Assembly (NCBI RefSeq): GCF_013407185.1
Contig: NZ_CP026995.1
Span: forward strand, 1,137,913 to 1,201,912
Direction: 5' to 3'
From: Nitrosopumilus ureiphilus
Lineage (GTDB): Archaea; Thermoproteota; Nitrososphaeria; Nitrososphaerales; Nitrosopumilaceae
Length of the DNA: 64,000 bases
Shown here: one piece after another, positions 1-8,663 of the stretch
How the letters are laid out: every line of letters starts with the position of its first letter
Position numbering within the stretch: the first letter of the stretch is position 1
Notes under the pieces: model-generated
The model's database searches: none
What the model was told of the DNA's origin: nothing
What the model saw: the letters and a program-made list of their open reading frames with translations, nothing else
Translations under genes and position numbers: made by a program

Positions 1-25
1 CCAGTTTACAAAATCAAGATTAAGA

Positions 26-71
26 AGATGGTGAGATTCAAAACTCAATAGATTTGAATGTCTCACCATCT
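26..71. repeat. 17-bp imperfect hairpin
   Basis: AGATGGTGAGA (26-36) is the exact reverse complement of TCTCACCATCT (61-71). Inside it TTCAAA (37-42) pairs with TTTGAA (53-58), leaving a 2-nt bulge and a 10-nt loop. No gene overlaps it. It could be a terminator-like structure of a gene left of the window or a small mobile-element remnant; the sequence alone does not decide. Confidence 0.6.
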
Positions 72-190
72 ATGGTCGGGTATTAAAAATAATGTATTTC
101 AGATATAAAGAATCACTACTAATTTGTACATAGTATTGATACTGATAAATCATTCATCTGTGTTAAATAGAAAATATACAATCCCATAGT

Positions 191-262
191 ATGCAAGATA
201 ACAATAACCAATCATCATGGGAAGAAGCAATTGGAATCTCCTGGCTCATTTCAGACGATTGA
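191..262 (+). CDS. possible 23-aa peptide
   Basis: ATG-initiated reading frame of 23 codons (MQDNNNQ...WLISDD) in the gap before the membrane-protein gene. Composition is protein-like (two Trp, acidic end), but there is no recognisable domain and no clear ribosome binding site. It may be the truncated start of a lost gene. Confidence 0.25.
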   Translation: MQDNNNQSSWEEAIGISWLISDD

Positions 263-403
263 AATGTCAAGAATGATTTCCACATGCAGTTCTAACTGTT
301 GGTGTAAGCAAAAATCAGTAGTTGATGAAGGACTTTAGAACGTCTAAAGTCGTATTTTTCATTCATAAAATTCATAAAGTAATTTTTTAAGAAAATTGTA
401 GTA

Positions 404-1444
404 TTGTCATCAAAATTCATCATAATTATTCTAATAATTGCCTTGTTTGGAACAATTTTACAGACATGGGGCGGCAGTTGGGACATTACCAGTCATCAAT
501 TAGGTGATCCTGAGACATTTTTCACACCACCTCATGGAGTATTATACTCCGGAGTTGGGATAGGATTGATTTCAGCCATTATTGCAGCATTTATTCTATT
601 AAAAAATAAAGAATTGAGAAAGGAATCATTTGCACTAGGATTAAAACTTGTGATTCTTGGAAGTTTATTTCAGATAACAGCAGGGCCTGGTGATTATTAC
701 TGGCATGAAATGTTTGGAACAGACGGATTACTTAGCCCCACACACTTGACGCTAATTACTGGAATCTTAATTCAAACTGTTGGGGTGGTTATTGGATTGG
801 CAAGGTTAATTCCATTTAACTTCAAAGTAGTAAAACCAGCATTAATTTTGGCATTTGGAGTTTTATGGTTTATCACAATTGGATTTATTTTTCAATTCAC
901 ATTACCAATATCAACAGGAGACACATTAGATTTAGATCCTGACCCATATGCGGCAGCAATTATTGCTGCAAGTACAATGCCTTTCTTCAGTGTATTGATT
1001 TTTTGGACTTCTGCCAAATCATTGAGAATGTTTGGAGGTGCAACTTTAGTAACTGCAGTATTCATCACTCTAAATGTTACATCAAACATCATCCCTACAG
1101 AATTTCTTTGGATATATCTTCCATGGTTTGCATTACCAATGATTTTTGCAATTGTGGCAGATGCAATCATTTCTAACAGAATCAAAATTAGAAAATATGG
1201 GGAGAGCATTGCAGGAGCACTTGTAGGATCAGTCTTTCTTATTTTCAGCATGCCATTAATTGGTATGGCATATATCCAATTTTACATATTTAGCGGAGTT
1301 TCAGGATATAATCTACTACCAGAATTTTCTGAAACACTTGGGATTATTTTGGGAGTGATGAGTATCCCTGGCGCAATGATGGGATGGATATCGGTAAGAA
1401 TTGCTAAAAAGAAAATCTCAATTCCAGTAGAATCGGGGATTTGA
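404..1444 (+). CDS. polytopic membrane protein with conserved-looking intramembrane histidines
   Basis: The 346-residue protein has about nine hydrophobic segments and no soluble domain, so it should be an integral membrane protein. I do not recognise the family with confidence. Histidines sit at or inside membrane segments in motif-like settings: H31 (WDITSH), H44 (PPHGVLY), H101 (YYWHEMFG) and H114 (SPTHL). That pattern would suit metal or haem binding, which is inference only. The start is TTG at 404; no ATG lies in the first hundred codons, and the first hydrophobic helix begins at residue 5, so the TTG is likely right. It stands alone on the plus strand. Confidence 0.8.
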   Translation: MSSKFIIIILIIALFGTILQTWGGSWDITSHQLGDPETFFTPPHGVLYSGVGIGLISAIIAAFILLKNKELRKESFALGLKLVILGSLFQITAGPGDYYWHEMFGTDGLLSPTHLTLITGILIQTVGVVIGLARLIPFNFKVVKPALILAFGVLWFITIGFIFQFTLPISTGDTLDLDPDPYAAAIIAASTMPFFSVLIFWTSAKSLRMFGGATLVTAVFITLNVTSNIIPTEFLWIYLPWFALPMIFAIVADAIISNRIKIRKYGESIAGALVGSVFLIFSMPLIGMAYIQFYIFSGVSGYNLLPEFSETLGIILGVMSIPGAMMGWISVRIAKKKISIPVESGI

Positions 1445-1480
1445 AGACACCCATAAATTTGAGATTGTGATATATCCAGT

Positions 1481-1636
1481 ATGCATTGTGATGATAAAAG
1501 AACCTTGTATGTTTTAAAAAAAGAAATAGAAAAAAAGTGGAACGAGTTGAAAGATTCGGAATTTAAGGATGAAACACTACTAAAGAATCTCAATGAGGCA
1601 TTCTTAGACTATTTTGAATATAAAAATCAAGGATAA
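1481..1636 (+). CDS. small charged hypothetical protein (51 aa)
   Basis: ATG-started frame of 51 codons, 36 nt after the membrane-protein gene on the same strand, so possibly cotranscribed with it. It is rich in Lys and Glu (VLKKEIEKKWNELK) and predicted mostly helical. No known domain. Codon use resembles its neighbours. A real small gene is more likely than chance, but no homology can be tested here. Confidence 0.5.
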   Translation: MHCDDKRTLYVLKKEIEKKWNELKDSEFKDETLLKNLNEAFLDYFEYKNQG

Positions 1637-1679
1637 GATTATCAGAATGACTTAAGTAATATTTTGAGTTATAATTGAC

Positions 1680-2072
1680 ATGAATTTTGAAAATCTCTTA
1701 AAGAGAATAATGGATTCAGATATCAACATCAGACACAGTATAGTTACTGATACGGAAGGAAACATACTTGCTACGAGCCATAGAGACGGGATTACAAATT
1801 TTCTATCTCAAGAGGAAACTGAAGCATCATTGAAAAGAGCAGCAGCGGCATGGAAGGGTAGGAAAGCATTGAGTCCAAAAATTGGAAAGGGACAGTATGC
1901 AGTAGCAGCATTTGAAAAGATTACTAGAATGACTTTTCCACTAGGGGAAGAGAATTTGATTTTTGTCAGCATGGGCTCTGATTCAGTAAGAACAGATGTT
2001 CATGAAGGAGGACAAAAACAAATTGTTGAGCATGTCTTAAACATACTAAGCCGTGATCCTACAAAAGCATAG
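1680..2072 (+). CDS. small conserved-type protein, paralogue of the 33986-34378 gene
   Basis: 130 residues, ATG start, no signal peptide or membrane segment. The layout (short helix, IRHSIV strand, TDTEGNILA turn, long helix with KRAAAAWKGR, then a beta pair ending in GEENLIFVS) is compatible with a roadblock/profilin-like fold, which is a guess. The 33986 protein shares the same skeleton: RH..V....G near residue 20, an acidic helix, then GE.NL....S. They are probably members of one Nitrososphaerota family of unknown role. The gene is monocistronic with a 43-nt gap from the preceding small ORF. Confidence 0.75.
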   Translation: MNFENLLKRIMDSDINIRHSIVTDTEGNILATSHRDGITNFLSQEETEASLKRAAAAWKGRKALSPKIGKGQYAVAAFEKITRMTFPLGEENLIFVSMGSDSVRTDVHEGGQKQIVEHVLNILSRDPTKA

Positions 2073-2097
2073 TCTAAAGGATTCCTAAAAATTGTCA

Positions 2098-2223
2098 ATG
2101 ATAGAGCATACTAAAGAATGCAAATACAGAAATGATCATGACATGCCACACACAAATTGCTATTGCCAATGCCACAAAATCATAATGGCAGAATCAGGAA
2201 AGATGGATTCAAGAATTTTTTGA
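2098..2223 (+). CDS. Cys/His-rich mini-protein (41 aa)
   Basis: ATG frame of 41 codons with a dense cluster of metal-binding residues (HTKECKYRNDHDMPH then CYCQCH), suggesting a structural zinc or other metal site. It starts 25 nt after the preceding gene and its 3' end overlaps the convergent minus-strand gene by 15 nt. No family recognised. The Cys/His density is the main support for coding. Confidence 0.5.
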   Translation: MIEHTKECKYRNDHDMPHTNCYCQCHKIIMAESGKMDSRIF

Positions 2224-2445
2224 TTCTTCTTGAGGCTCAAAATTATCTATAATTTCAGTGACAGTTGAAATGATTGTTTCTTTGATTTGTATCTTAGTCA
2301 TACCAGAAGTACTCATGAGTTTCATTTGATCAAGTAGAGCAAAATGAACCCTACCCTGTAGATAGTCCACAATTCCAAAATTTTGTTTTGGAAACTCTGT
2401 AACAAATAGATCATGATCAGACAAATCATCAGTTTTTTTACTCAT
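2209..2445 (-). CDS. hypothetical protein (78 aa)
   Basis: 78 residues, ATG start, soluble and mostly helical, with an acidic C-terminus. No motif or family recognised. It is convergent with the small Cys-rich gene and divergent from the 2515 gene, with which it would share a 69-bp promoter region. Confidence 0.6.
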   Translation of the reverse strand: MSKKTDDLSDHDLFVTEFPKQNFGIVDYLQGRVHFALLDQMKLMSTSGMTKIQIKETIISTVTEIIDNFEPQEESKNS

Positions 2446-2514
2446 GATGTAATTATAGAAAAACTAGTTATAAAATTTCCAAATACTCATTAGACTCTAT
2501 TAAAAAGGAATTTC

Positions 2515-2865
2515 ATGACAGAATTTGTACACAAACCATATGACAGAATATATGTTCGAGACATGATCAAGTTAAATCTAGACGACCTAATTGGAATGAT
2601 GTCATCTTTAGAGGCAGCAAATGCGTATTGGGTTGATGGAGTTTTATTTGCAAGTTTTGCCATGACAGAGTCTGAAGAATTAGCTAAAAAAGAAATGCAA
2701 AATGAGATGTTTCTAGACAAGATAATTTTTGCAGTTTATGAAACTTATACAAAAACTGTAAAATCATCAACTAATTTAGAAATTGGAGTTTTAAACATGC
2801 AAAAAAGTAAACTGTATAAAGATTTGATAGTATGGTTAAAGACACAATCAATCTGGAATGAATAA
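2515..2865 (+). CDS. hypothetical protein (116 aa)
   Basis: 116-residue soluble protein, ATG start. It is predicted as a helix-rich alpha/beta domain (MIKLNLDDLIGMMSSLEAAN, then an acidic helix). No catalytic motif or family recognised. It is divergent from the 2445 gene and followed by a CxxC mini-gene on the same strand after 63 nt. Confidence 0.65.
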   Translation: MTEFVHKPYDRIYVRDMIKLNLDDLIGMMSSLEAANAYWVDGVLFASFAMTESEELAKKEMQNEMFLDKIIFAVYETYTKTVKSSTNLEIGVLNMQKSKLYKDLIVWLKTQSIWNE

Positions 2866-2928
2866 ATCTCAAATTTTGCAAATTAAAAAATAGCGTCGGT
2901 ACAAATAGAAGTAAAAATACAAGGAACT

Positions 2929-3066
2929 ATGTCGTTATTTTGTAAAACATGCAATAATCGAAGACTTCCAAAATGGATGAAAGATGAGAATGCAACACTT
3001 TGGCTTTGTGAAACTTGTGGTAATTTTGTCGATGGTGAAAATACGTTTATTCGTGAATGGCATTAA
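2929..3066 (+). CDS. zinc-ribbon mini-protein (45 aa)
   Basis: The ATG frame encodes 45 residues with two CxxC knuckles (FCKTC near residues 5-8 and LCETC near 27-30), the classic four-Cys zinc ribbon. Such tiny proteins are abundant in this window. Partner and function are unknown; zinc binding is inferred from spacing. Confidence 0.65.
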   Translation: MSLFCKTCNNRRLPKWMKDENATLWLCETCGNFVDGENTFIREWH

Positions 3067-3099
3067 ATAGCATCCTTACATTATTCATTTAGATTGACA

Positions 3100-3365
3100 A
3101 TCCAGGTGTTCTTTGACTCCATCACCAGAAGAATTGTTTGTAATTCTCCCATGTCTTGCAAATCGAGATAATCCACCAAAAGAACACGAAGAGACATTAT
3201 AACTGGAATACACATCACCAGAGAAGCAAGGTAGAGACAATATTTTCTGTGATAAAAAGAATGCATGGAGTGTACGTGATGTCCAGATAATTCTAACACA
3301 GAACTGAGAGAAAGTACATGTAATGATTGCACATAATTGCTATAGGATTACTAGGAATAACTTGA
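3100..3365 (+). pseudogene. decayed IS5/IS4-like transposase C-terminus
   Basis: On the plus strand, 3213-3287 reads as a DDE transposase tail: H-H-Q-R-S-K-V-E-T-I-F-S-V-I-K-R then MHGVYVMSR and a stop. The QRS.VET.FSVIKR block holds the third catalytic residue (Glu) of IS5-type transposases. After the stop, other frames continue the family pattern (NSNTELRE, then VHVMIAHNCYRIT), so several frameshifts separate the pieces. Upstream frames to about 3100 are also interrupted. No intact reading frame remains and I saw no clear terminal inverted repeats. Family assignment rests on the motif only. Confidence 0.65.
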
Positions 3366-3604
3366 TAATATTAGGATGATGTCTACACGGTCTCTTGAAT
3401 AAGATAGTGATTAAATAAGGAACAAAAAATCCAGTAATTCCACTGTCAGTTGAACGTCCTCCTGAAAATATTAGAGGAAAGAATATTTGTCCAATACACA
3501 ACAGGCCAAAAAAATTACACATAATTGCAGAGATTCAAATTTGTTCTAAGAAATTAAAAGATTTGGAAAAACAAGAAGATAATCAAGTTGTAAATATTTT
3601 CAAT

Positions 3605-4948
3605 TTAATTTTCATTAAAAAAATCTTTGACAGAGGACGTATCAGATTTTATATCAACTTTTGTAAGATATTTGTTTTTGATTAATCCAATGAATGTAAG
3701 GTCACGTTTGAATAACAAATCTGCAAGCCAACTTGTTGCAACCTGAAATTTTTTTTCAAGTAATGGCAATCTAGACAAATAATATGTTCTCCAAATCAAC
3801 CATGCAATAGAGCCAGTTATAGGAAAACCAAACACCACGGCTATGGCTACTTTTCTGCCCAAGGTAGTCATCATGCCTTTACTCTTAAAAGAAAATTCTC
3901 GAAGTTTGGTTTTACCAGTAATTATTGAATGTAAATTATTTGCAACTGTGATACTTTGATGAATGGAATTTTGAGCAGTTGCAGGGTATTCTTTTCCAGT
4001 TTCAGGATTTATAATGAATGCACAGTCTCCTAGTGCAAAAACATCTTGATGTTCAAGAACCCGTAAATATTTATCGACTTTGAGTTTCCCAGATTTATGA
4101 TGATTGCATTCTAATTCTGAAATGACAGGATCAATATCTATCCCTGCAGCCCAAATGAGAGTCATGCCAGGAATTGTTTTACCATTATCTAATTGTACAA
4201 AATCTTCACCTGCATTAACTGCCTTTGTATTTGTAATCACATTTACTCCTGTATTTTTCAGATATTTAGTAGCCATTCTACCAAGTTTAGTGCCAAGTTC
4301 AGACAAAATGAAGTCTTTTGAAGCAACTAAATTCATACAAATATTTTCATCACCAATACTAGGATAGAAATTTTTAGTAGAATCCCTGACAAGTTGGTTA
4401 ATTTCACCCATTGTTTCCACACCTGCAAATCCGCCACCAACCACGGTGAATGTCATTAGCTCTTTTTTGAAATCCATATCAGAAGTCTGAGCAGCACTTT
4501 CAAGCATATGGATTACATGAGAATTAATTGAAATTGCATCCTCTACTGTTTTGATTGCAAATGCGTACTTTTCAATATTTTCGTTATCAAAAAAGTTTGT
4601 ACTACTACCAAGAGTTACAATCAAATAATCATAATCAAGTGCATGTACTTTGCCATCAAATTCTCTGGTAATTGTAACTAATTTTTGTTTTACATCAATA
4701 TAAGATATTGATGCATGATAGAATTCTGCTTGCTTACATAATTTACGAATAGGGATAGTAATATCGTTTGGATGAATTAATCCAGAAGTAACCTGGGGCA
4801 ACATCGGAGTATAAAGGAAATAATTATCTTGACTTACCAAATTGATATGAATATTGGGATTGTTTTTGAATTTATTTTGAATTAATTTAAGAACATTAAC
4901 TCCTCCAAATCCTCCACCCAGTATGAGAATTTTCTTGATTTCAGACAT
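3605..4948 (-). CDS. type II NADH dehydrogenase-like FAD oxidoreductase
   Basis: The 447-residue protein belongs to the pyridine nucleotide-disulphide oxidoreductase superfamily. An N-terminal FAD-binding Rossmann motif (ILGGGFGG, residues 9-16) is followed by a second nucleotide-binding motif (VVGGGFAGVE, about 165-175) and the late FAD motif ALGDCAF. The C-terminal region has the hydrophobic/amphipathic character expected for peripheral membrane attachment. In the NDH-2 family these enzymes pass electrons from NAD(P)H to quinone without pumping protons. The ATG at 4948 was chosen because the FAD motif follows at once; a longer frame to 5092 overlaps the upstream gene. It starts 25 nt after that gene's stop, so they may be cotranscribed. 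Sulfide:quinone reductase is an alternative, but its conserved Cys pattern is not evident. Confidence 0.85.
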   Translation of the reverse strand: MSEIKKILILGGGFGGVNVLKLIQNKFKNNPNIHINLVSQDNYFLYTPMLPQVTSGLIHPNDITIPIRKLCKQAEFYHASISYIDVKQKLVTITREFDGKVHALDYDYLIVTLGSSTNFFDNENIEKYAFAIKTVEDAISINSHVIHMLESAAQTSDMDFKKELMTFTVVGGGFAGVETMGEINQLVRDSTKNFYPSIGDENICMNLVASKDFILSELGTKLGRMATKYLKNTGVNVITNTKAVNAGEDFVQLDNGKTIPGMTLIWAAGIDIDPVISELECNHHKSGKLKVDKYLRVLEHQDVFALGDCAFIINPETGKEYPATAQNSIHQSITVANNLHSIITGKTKLREFSFKSKGMMTTLGRKVAIAVVFGFPITGSIAWLIWRTYYLSRLPLLEKKFQVATSWLADLLFKRDLTFIGLIKNKYLTKVDIKSDTSSVKDFFNEN

Positions 4949-4973
4949 GACATATTTAAAATCAGAAATAAAA

Positions 4974-7142
4974 TTATTTCTCAGCACATTTGAATAGGAC
5001 AGAGGCCAATAATGCTGCGCGTTCGACAATACTGTCATGAAGAATGTATTCTTTTGTTGAGCGATAATGATGGCCAATTGGTCCGAATCCATCTAATGCG
5101 GGAAGTTTGATTGGGACATTACTAATATCTGAAGAGATTAGTTGAGAGTGTTTTTTAATTTTTATCTCGTGTTTTTTAGCAAGATCTTCTACTAATTCAT
5201 AAAATTTTGTATCTGATGGCTCTTCTAACACCGGAGGCCTAGTTTGAATTTTATTAATTGAAACATCTAATTTTGGAGAACCGGCTTCCCTTTTTTTCAT
5301 GATTGTTTGGATTTTTGAATCAAGTGATTCTCCAAATTTAGTTGTTTTGTAACTGCATATCAGGGTTAATGTGGCAAAATTTGGAGTCTGCCCATGAGAG
5401 CCTTTTGAAATAATAGATGTAGTTCTTAATCGATAGTCTTTTTCATCTTTTGAAAGCTTTTCAATTGCAGATAGCTTTTTTGCTAAAACTGGTATTATCC
5501 CATGAATATCAGAACCGGATTGTTCAGCAGTACTAGTAAATCTAATCTGATAATCGCTTCTCCCATAGCAAGTTGTAATTATTCCACCATCTTTACTTGC
5601 AGATTTTAATCCAAGAATATATCGTGACTTTTTAGAGTATTCCTTAACAAATCTCTTGCTATATCGTCCTCCCAAACTATCATCAGTTGTAAGTAATATC
5701 GCACATCTTATTTTTTTGAGTTTTTTTGCAAATCTTAATGCATGTAGTGCACCTAACATTACTGCCAATCCACCTTTACTTTCAGCAGTGCCCGAACCAA
5801 GAATTTTGTCATTTTCTTCATAGAAGCTGATTAAATCATCGGGTCCATAATGAGTATCAAGATGAGAGACTAACAGAACATCGTTTTCGGATTCAGAGTG
5901 ATTTTTGAAATAATAGAAATTTCCAACATCATGTTGTCTGTGAATATGCTCACTAAATCCAAGATGTTTTAATCGCTTGGAGATTGTTGTTCCTAATTGA
6001 TTGACATTTTCAATGTTGTAAACATGTGTATTTAGATTCACAAAACCCCTCAATGTTTCTTTGAGACTCTGTAGATGGCCTCTCAGATAGGTTCTAGCAA
6101 CAACACGTAATGGTTGAGTTAGATCAACACCAGCATCTTGTTGTTGTATTGAAGAACCGAAATATCGAATTACAGCAACATCTAAAATTTTGTTGATTAA
6201 CGAATCATAAGTGTATCCAGCAGTTTGTGCAGCATAATAAAAAGAGCCGCCAGTTCCAAGACTAGCCATGGAATTTAATTCAAGAATATAAAGATTCTCA
6301 TCCTTATCCATTCTAAAATCAACTCTACTGTAATCATTGAGTCCCAAACAACTAAATGCCTTTCTGCACATTTGTTTCATCTCTTCTGCTTTTTCTTTTG
6401 ATAATTTTGCAGGACATGTTTTTTCAACACCACCCATTTTCTTTTTATCAGAAATAGTTTGTATTTGATCTGGATTATCAAGATTAATTTCAACTATTGG
6501 AAGAACATCTATGTCAGGGCTATTGCCCAGCAGTCCTACTGCAAATTCTCGGCCAGAAATGAATTGTTCTACCAGTATATCTTGCTCAAATTTCTCAATC
6601 TGGACTTTTACTGCAGCACGAAGATCATTCCAATTATCCACCACTTCCATTCCCATTGAGGTGGACTCTAGTTTTGGTTTGACAATTACAGGGAAAACTA
6701 AATCATCATAAGTATCCTCAGGAGTCCGAAACACCCAAAACCCAGGGGTTGGAATGTTATTTTTTTGCAAAACAATCTTTGTCATCACTTTGTCTTGAAC
6801 AATTGCATGTCCTGCTGGACCTGAACCAATGTAAGGGATGCCAAGCATTTCCATCATTGCAGGAACGTGTGTGTATCTGTTATGACCTTGTATACCATAT
6901 GCCATGTTGAAAACCATTCCGGGATTTTCACCTGCAACTACCTTTGGCATGAATTCTTTTAGTTCATCGGCAAGATGGATGTCGCCTTCAACAACTTTAA
7001 CTGTATGTCCACCTTTTTCTAATGCTCTTGCAACTCTTTCTACAGCCTTTGAACTGTAATGTTCTTTTGTACTCGTTCCAAAAACATTGATGACATCATT
7101 AGGATCAATGATATTTTCATTATAGATTAAAGCAACTTTCAA
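4974..7142 (-). CDS. ATP-grasp ligase fused to M20-type metallopeptidase
   Basis: This 722-residue protein joins two enzymes. Residues 1 to about 335 are a D-Ala-D-Ala-ligase-like ATP-grasp domain (PYIGSGPAGHAIVQDK, PVIVKPKLESTSMG, ILELNSMASLG). From about 345 to the end it is an M20 (DapE/ArgE/carboxypeptidase) domain with the metal motif SHLDTH, the segment GSGTAESKGG and a C-terminal GPIGHHYRSTKEY. Two M20 positions deviate: the usual bridging Asp in (A/S)D.KGG is Glu, and the usual catalytic Glu-Glu pair after the third strand reads TTDDS. It may ligate and cleave amide bonds in one chain, or the peptidase half may be altered. The start is ATG at 7142. It heads a probable pair with the NDH-2-like gene. 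Confidence 0.8.
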   Translation of the reverse strand: MKVALIYNENIIDPNDVINVFGTSTKEHYSSKAVERVARALEKGGHTVKVVEGDIHLADELKEFMPKVVAGENPGMVFNMAYGIQGHNRYTHVPAMMEMLGIPYIGSGPAGHAIVQDKVMTKIVLQKNNIPTPGFWVFRTPEDTYDDLVFPVIVKPKLESTSMGMEVVDNWNDLRAAVKVQIEKFEQDILVEQFISGREFAVGLLGNSPDIDVLPIVEINLDNPDQIQTISDKKKMGGVEKTCPAKLSKEKAEEMKQMCRKAFSCLGLNDYSRVDFRMDKDENLYILELNSMASLGTGGSFYYAAQTAGYTYDSLINKILDVAVIRYFGSSIQQQDAGVDLTQPLRVVARTYLRGHLQSLKETLRGFVNLNTHVYNIENVNQLGTTISKRLKHLGFSEHIHRQHDVGNFYYFKNHSESENDVLLVSHLDTHYGPDDLISFYEENDKILGSGTAESKGGLAVMLGALHALRFAKKLKKIRCAILLTTDDSLGGRYSKRFVKEYSKKSRYILGLKSASKDGGIITTCYGRSDYQIRFTSTAEQSGSDIHGIIPVLAKKLSAIEKLSKDEKDYRLRTTSIISKGSHGQTPNFATLTLICSYKTTKFGESLDSKIQTIMKKREAGSPKLDVSINKIQTRPPVLEEPSDTKFYELVEDLAKKHEIKIKKHSQLISSDISNVPIKLPALDGFGPIGHHYRSTKEYILHDSIVERAALLASVLFKCAEK

Positions 7143-7220
7143 AAGAATTCAACCTAGTTGAAATTATCACATAGTTAAACTTATGTCAAATTAATAATAG
7201 TGATAAAAATTATTGTTTGT

Positions 7221-7370
7221 CTATTCTAGGATTTCAAAGGAATTTTTATAGCAATTTGGATTGGCTTTAAGCTGAGATTCCACTATTGTTTTTGAGAAAT
7301 TGTGAACAGTTATCATATGCTTTGGAATATCATCGCATTTTTTCTTGCAGGTTCTACACAGGTATTTCAT
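7221..7370 (-). CDS. zinc-finger mini-protein (49 aa)
   Basis: The ATG frame on the minus strand begins MKYLCRTCKKKCDD and continues with HMITVH, giving a CxxC...C plus HxxxxH arrangement typical of a small zinc finger. It is 49 residues long and lies 62 nt after the nuclease gene, possibly cotranscribed with it. Function unknown. Confidence 0.6.
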   Translation of the reverse strand: MKYLCRTCKKKCDDIPKHMITVHNFSKTIVESQLKANPNCYKNSFEILE

Positions 7371-7432
7371 GTTCTCTTTCTAGTCTTTTTGACACTATAG
7401 AAGCGTTTGTTTTGCGATCTTGACAGATATGG

Positions 7433-8098
7433 TCAATTAAGACTATTCAGATAGTATTTTTTAATTCTTTCATTGAGGGGCTCGATATAGTCATCACATG
7501 ACTTGATGAATTCCTGACGAGTATTTTTTTCACTGCTAACTAAAATCACTACTTGATTGATTTTCCGACTAGTTGCTTCTTGAAACATTTGAGCATAACA
7601 TGTAGTTTGCAGATAATACTCATACATGTATTCGTCCATCTGAGGTTTTCTTTTTGTCTTGTAATCAATAATGGATAATTCTCCATCATACTCTGCAATC
7701 AAATCACTGGTACCTGCAACCTTTAGGTTATCAGAGTACATTCTTTGTTCAATAGAGGTAACGTCTGAAATATTTTCTAAATATGGTTTTAAATTATTAA
7801 AATGGGCAATAGGAAGCAAGTCAAACTCGTCTAAAGATAAACTGTTACTCAGATAATTCTCAATAATCTTGTGTGACTGAGTTCCAATTTCTTGGGCTTG
7901 TGCAGTAATGTATTCATGTGCAGGTTCATTTTCTCTCCAAGATTCCAAACTATTTTGTTTGTCATCAGAAGATGTAGCGGACAAAATGGTGTTTATTGAT
8001 GGATAGATTTTATCAAATTTTGTTTTATACCAATGACCATCTTCACGATCTAATAATTCAGGTTCTCTGATCTTTAACATTTGCAAAAAATTAGACAT
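7433..8098 (-). CDS. PD-(D/E)XK nuclease, RecB/MGME1-like
   Basis: The 221-residue protein has the restriction-endonuclease-fold core: GTQSHKIIE (about residue 72), GTSDLIAEYDG (about 128) and LSIIDYKTKRK (about 140). The Asp of GTSD, the Asp of IIDYKT and the Lys two residues later fit the D...(D/E)xK active site. It resembles single-domain RecB-family exonucleases such as mitochondrial MGME1 and Cas4-related proteins, but the four-Cys iron-sulfur cluster of Cas4 is absent and no cas genes are near. A role in DNA repair or end processing is inferred. Confidence 0.75.
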   Translation of the reverse strand: MSNFLQMLKIREPELLDREDGHWYKTKFDKIYPSINTILSATSSDDKQNSLESWRENEPAHEYITAQAQEIGTQSHKIIENYLSNSLSLDEFDLLPIAHFNNLKPYLENISDVTSIEQRMYSDNLKVAGTSDLIAEYDGELSIIDYKTKRKPQMDEYMYEYYLQTTCYAQMFQEATSRKINQVVILVSSEKNTRQEFIKSCDDYIEPLNERIKKYYLNSLN

Positions 8099-8138
8099 AA
8101 AAAAATTTAGAATTTGGCATTTATTGAATATTTGGAAA

Positions 8139-8573
8139 TTATAAATTCTCGGGATTTTTAGGAATTAGTCTTTGAAATTTGTCAAACTCTGTTTTAGTTT
8201 TTATGAATTGATCAGTTACAATTTTTCTCAATGAAAAAAGATTTTCCAATTTATCATTTATAATAAAAATAGATTCATCGAAGATCACAGTTTCGATAAA
8301 CTCTTCATTGGGGTATACGGTATATTCAAAGAAATCAAAATTTGTTTGAATCTTTAATTTGAATCCCATTAAAAGACCCAAATCATCATGTTTGTTTAGA
8401 AAACCAATCAGACTTGCCTTTAGAGTGTCATTTTTAGATATTGTTTGAAAACGTGAGTCATTATTCGGATCACTATCAATTATGCATGCAGCTGGTTTGT
8501 CTTTAACATGTAAAACAGTAGATTTGTGCGATGGGACGTATTGCTCTGTATCAGGCATTTTGTCTAATGGCAT
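8139..8573 (-). CDS. hypothetical protein (144 aa)
   Basis: 144 residues, ATG start, no membrane segment. A beta-rich centre (GFKLKIQTNFDFFEYTVYP) is followed by a helical C-terminus. No recognised family or motif. It lies 40 nt upstream of the nuclease gene on the same strand, so an operon with it is plausible, though no shared function can be claimed. Confidence 0.6.
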   Translation of the reverse strand: MPLDKMPDTEQYVPSHKSTVLHVKDKPAACIIDSDPNNDSRFQTISKNDTLKASLIGFLNKHDDLGLLMGFKLKIQTNFDFFEYTVYPNEEFIETVIFDESIFIINDKLENLFSLRKIVTDQFIKTKTEFDKFQRLIPKNPENL

Positions 8574-8663
8574 ATTTCAAAGAAAAGCAATTTCATTAAT
8601 AATTTTTTAACTTTTTTTAGAGTTATTAAGAGATAATTTATCATCATACACAAGGTTGAATTC

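Noticed and set aside
3340-3522. minus-strand hydrophobic frame of 60 codons
   Set aside because: It overlaps the transposase relic, has irregular composition and no plausible start signal. The plus-strand reading of 3417-3620 also lacks a start codon and runs into the NDH-2 gene.
7433-8098. Cas4 assignment for the PD-(D/E)XK nuclease
   Set aside because: The Cys residues for the iron-sulfur cluster are missing and there is no CRISPR array or cas gene in the window.
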